From Deltaproteobacteria bacterium (lineage in GTDB: Bacteria > Desulfobacterota > Dissulfuribacteria > Dissulfuribacterales > QOAL01): a DNA stretch of 5,409 nt. This document shows, piece after piece, positions 5,272-5,409 of the stretch. Numbering within the stretch: the stretch's first letter is position 1; every line of letters begins with the position of its first letter. The position numbers and the translations under genes were made by a program. The notes under the pieces were generated by a model. The model worked only from the letters and a program-made list of their open reading frames with translations. It did no database searches and was not told where the DNA came from. Location of the stretch: positions 1 to 5,409 of the forward strand of contig JALWJV010000142.1 in assembly GCA_026996955.1 (NCBI GenBank), given 5' to 3'.

Positions 5272-5409
5272 AGGCTATCCCCTGTTTAATCTTCACTGCG
5301 TATTCCTTTCGGACAACTGTCCCTTACCTTATTCCCTGGGATGAACTCATTGACACCCTGCTTACTAAAAAGATCGATAATAACATTTCAGGAAAGACCA
5401 TTCCAAAAC
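5259..5409 (+). other. Open frame running off the right edge, no visible start; possible gene remnant
   Basis: After a stop at 5256-5258 this frame stays open to the window end. Its last part reads VPYLIPWDELIDTLLTKKID and then NNISGKTIPK, with a more protein-like composition than the other frames here. There is no ATG, GTG or TTG with a ribosome site, so if real it is a degraded 5' part of a gene continuing to the right. Two readings are possible: the IPWDEL type of opening seen in some transposases, or a decayed MNT start, since DELIDTLLTKKI resembles DELIELLRKKL of the intact MNT protein in the same codon phase. An alternative frame from ATG 5341 has no supporting ribosome site. Confidence 0.2.

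Noticed and set aside
1..5409. CRISPR array, tRNA or rRNA genes
   Set aside because: No regularly spaced direct repeats and no cloverleaf or rRNA-like sequence were seen on either strand.

Overview
The window is ordinary bacterial chromosome, AT-leaning (my impression is mid-40s % GC, not computed), with short intergenic gaps and strong AGGAGG-type ribosome sites. The gene mix (HEPN/MNT pair, HdeD-type membrane protein, single-domain flavodoxin, COG1926 phosphoribosyltransferase, small secreted helical protein) would suit an anaerobic Gram-negative bacterium such as a Desulfobacterota lineage. That placement is inference only; no marker gene is present.

Layout. (1) Positions 1-736, plus strand: a HEPN-domain gene cut off by the left edge, overlapping by 4 bp a minimal nucleotidyltransferase (MNT) gene. 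This is the two-gene architecture of HEPN/MNT toxin-antitoxin-like modules. (2) Positions 740-856: a gap almost exactly filled by a nested inverted repeat. (3) Positions 859-2665, minus strand: a three-gene operon, in order of transcription a soluble all-helical coiled-coil protein, an HdeD/DUF308 membrane protein, and a second six-helix membrane protein of unknown function. (4) Positions 2936-3424, plus strand: a flavodoxin-family protein, divergent from the operon and followed by a 14-bp perfect hairpin. (5) Positions 3633-4319, plus strand: a COG1926-type phosphoribosyltransferase with an intact PRPP loop. (6) Positions 4320-4705: no intact gene, but a decayed copy of the beginning of the HEPN gene found at position 1. 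(7) Positions 4706-5206, plus strand: a small exported helical protein with a CCxxC cluster, followed by another hairpin. (8) The right edge holds an open frame with no visible start.

How the genes relate. The HEPN and MNT proteins should act together as a regulated toxin/antitoxin-like pair. The minus-strand operon looks like an envelope or stress unit, because HdeD relatives are acid-stress membrane proteins and the lead gene resembles helical stress or surface-binding proteins. The flavodoxin and phosphoribosyltransferase are stand-alone genes with no visible pathway partners. The most notable non-annotated signal is the HEPN-gene remnant at about 4366-4488. With the intact copy at position 1 it brackets the whole gene block, which suggests past duplication and decay of a HEPN/MNT module. 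I found no RNA gene, CRISPR array, complete insertion sequence or clearly new multi-gene system.
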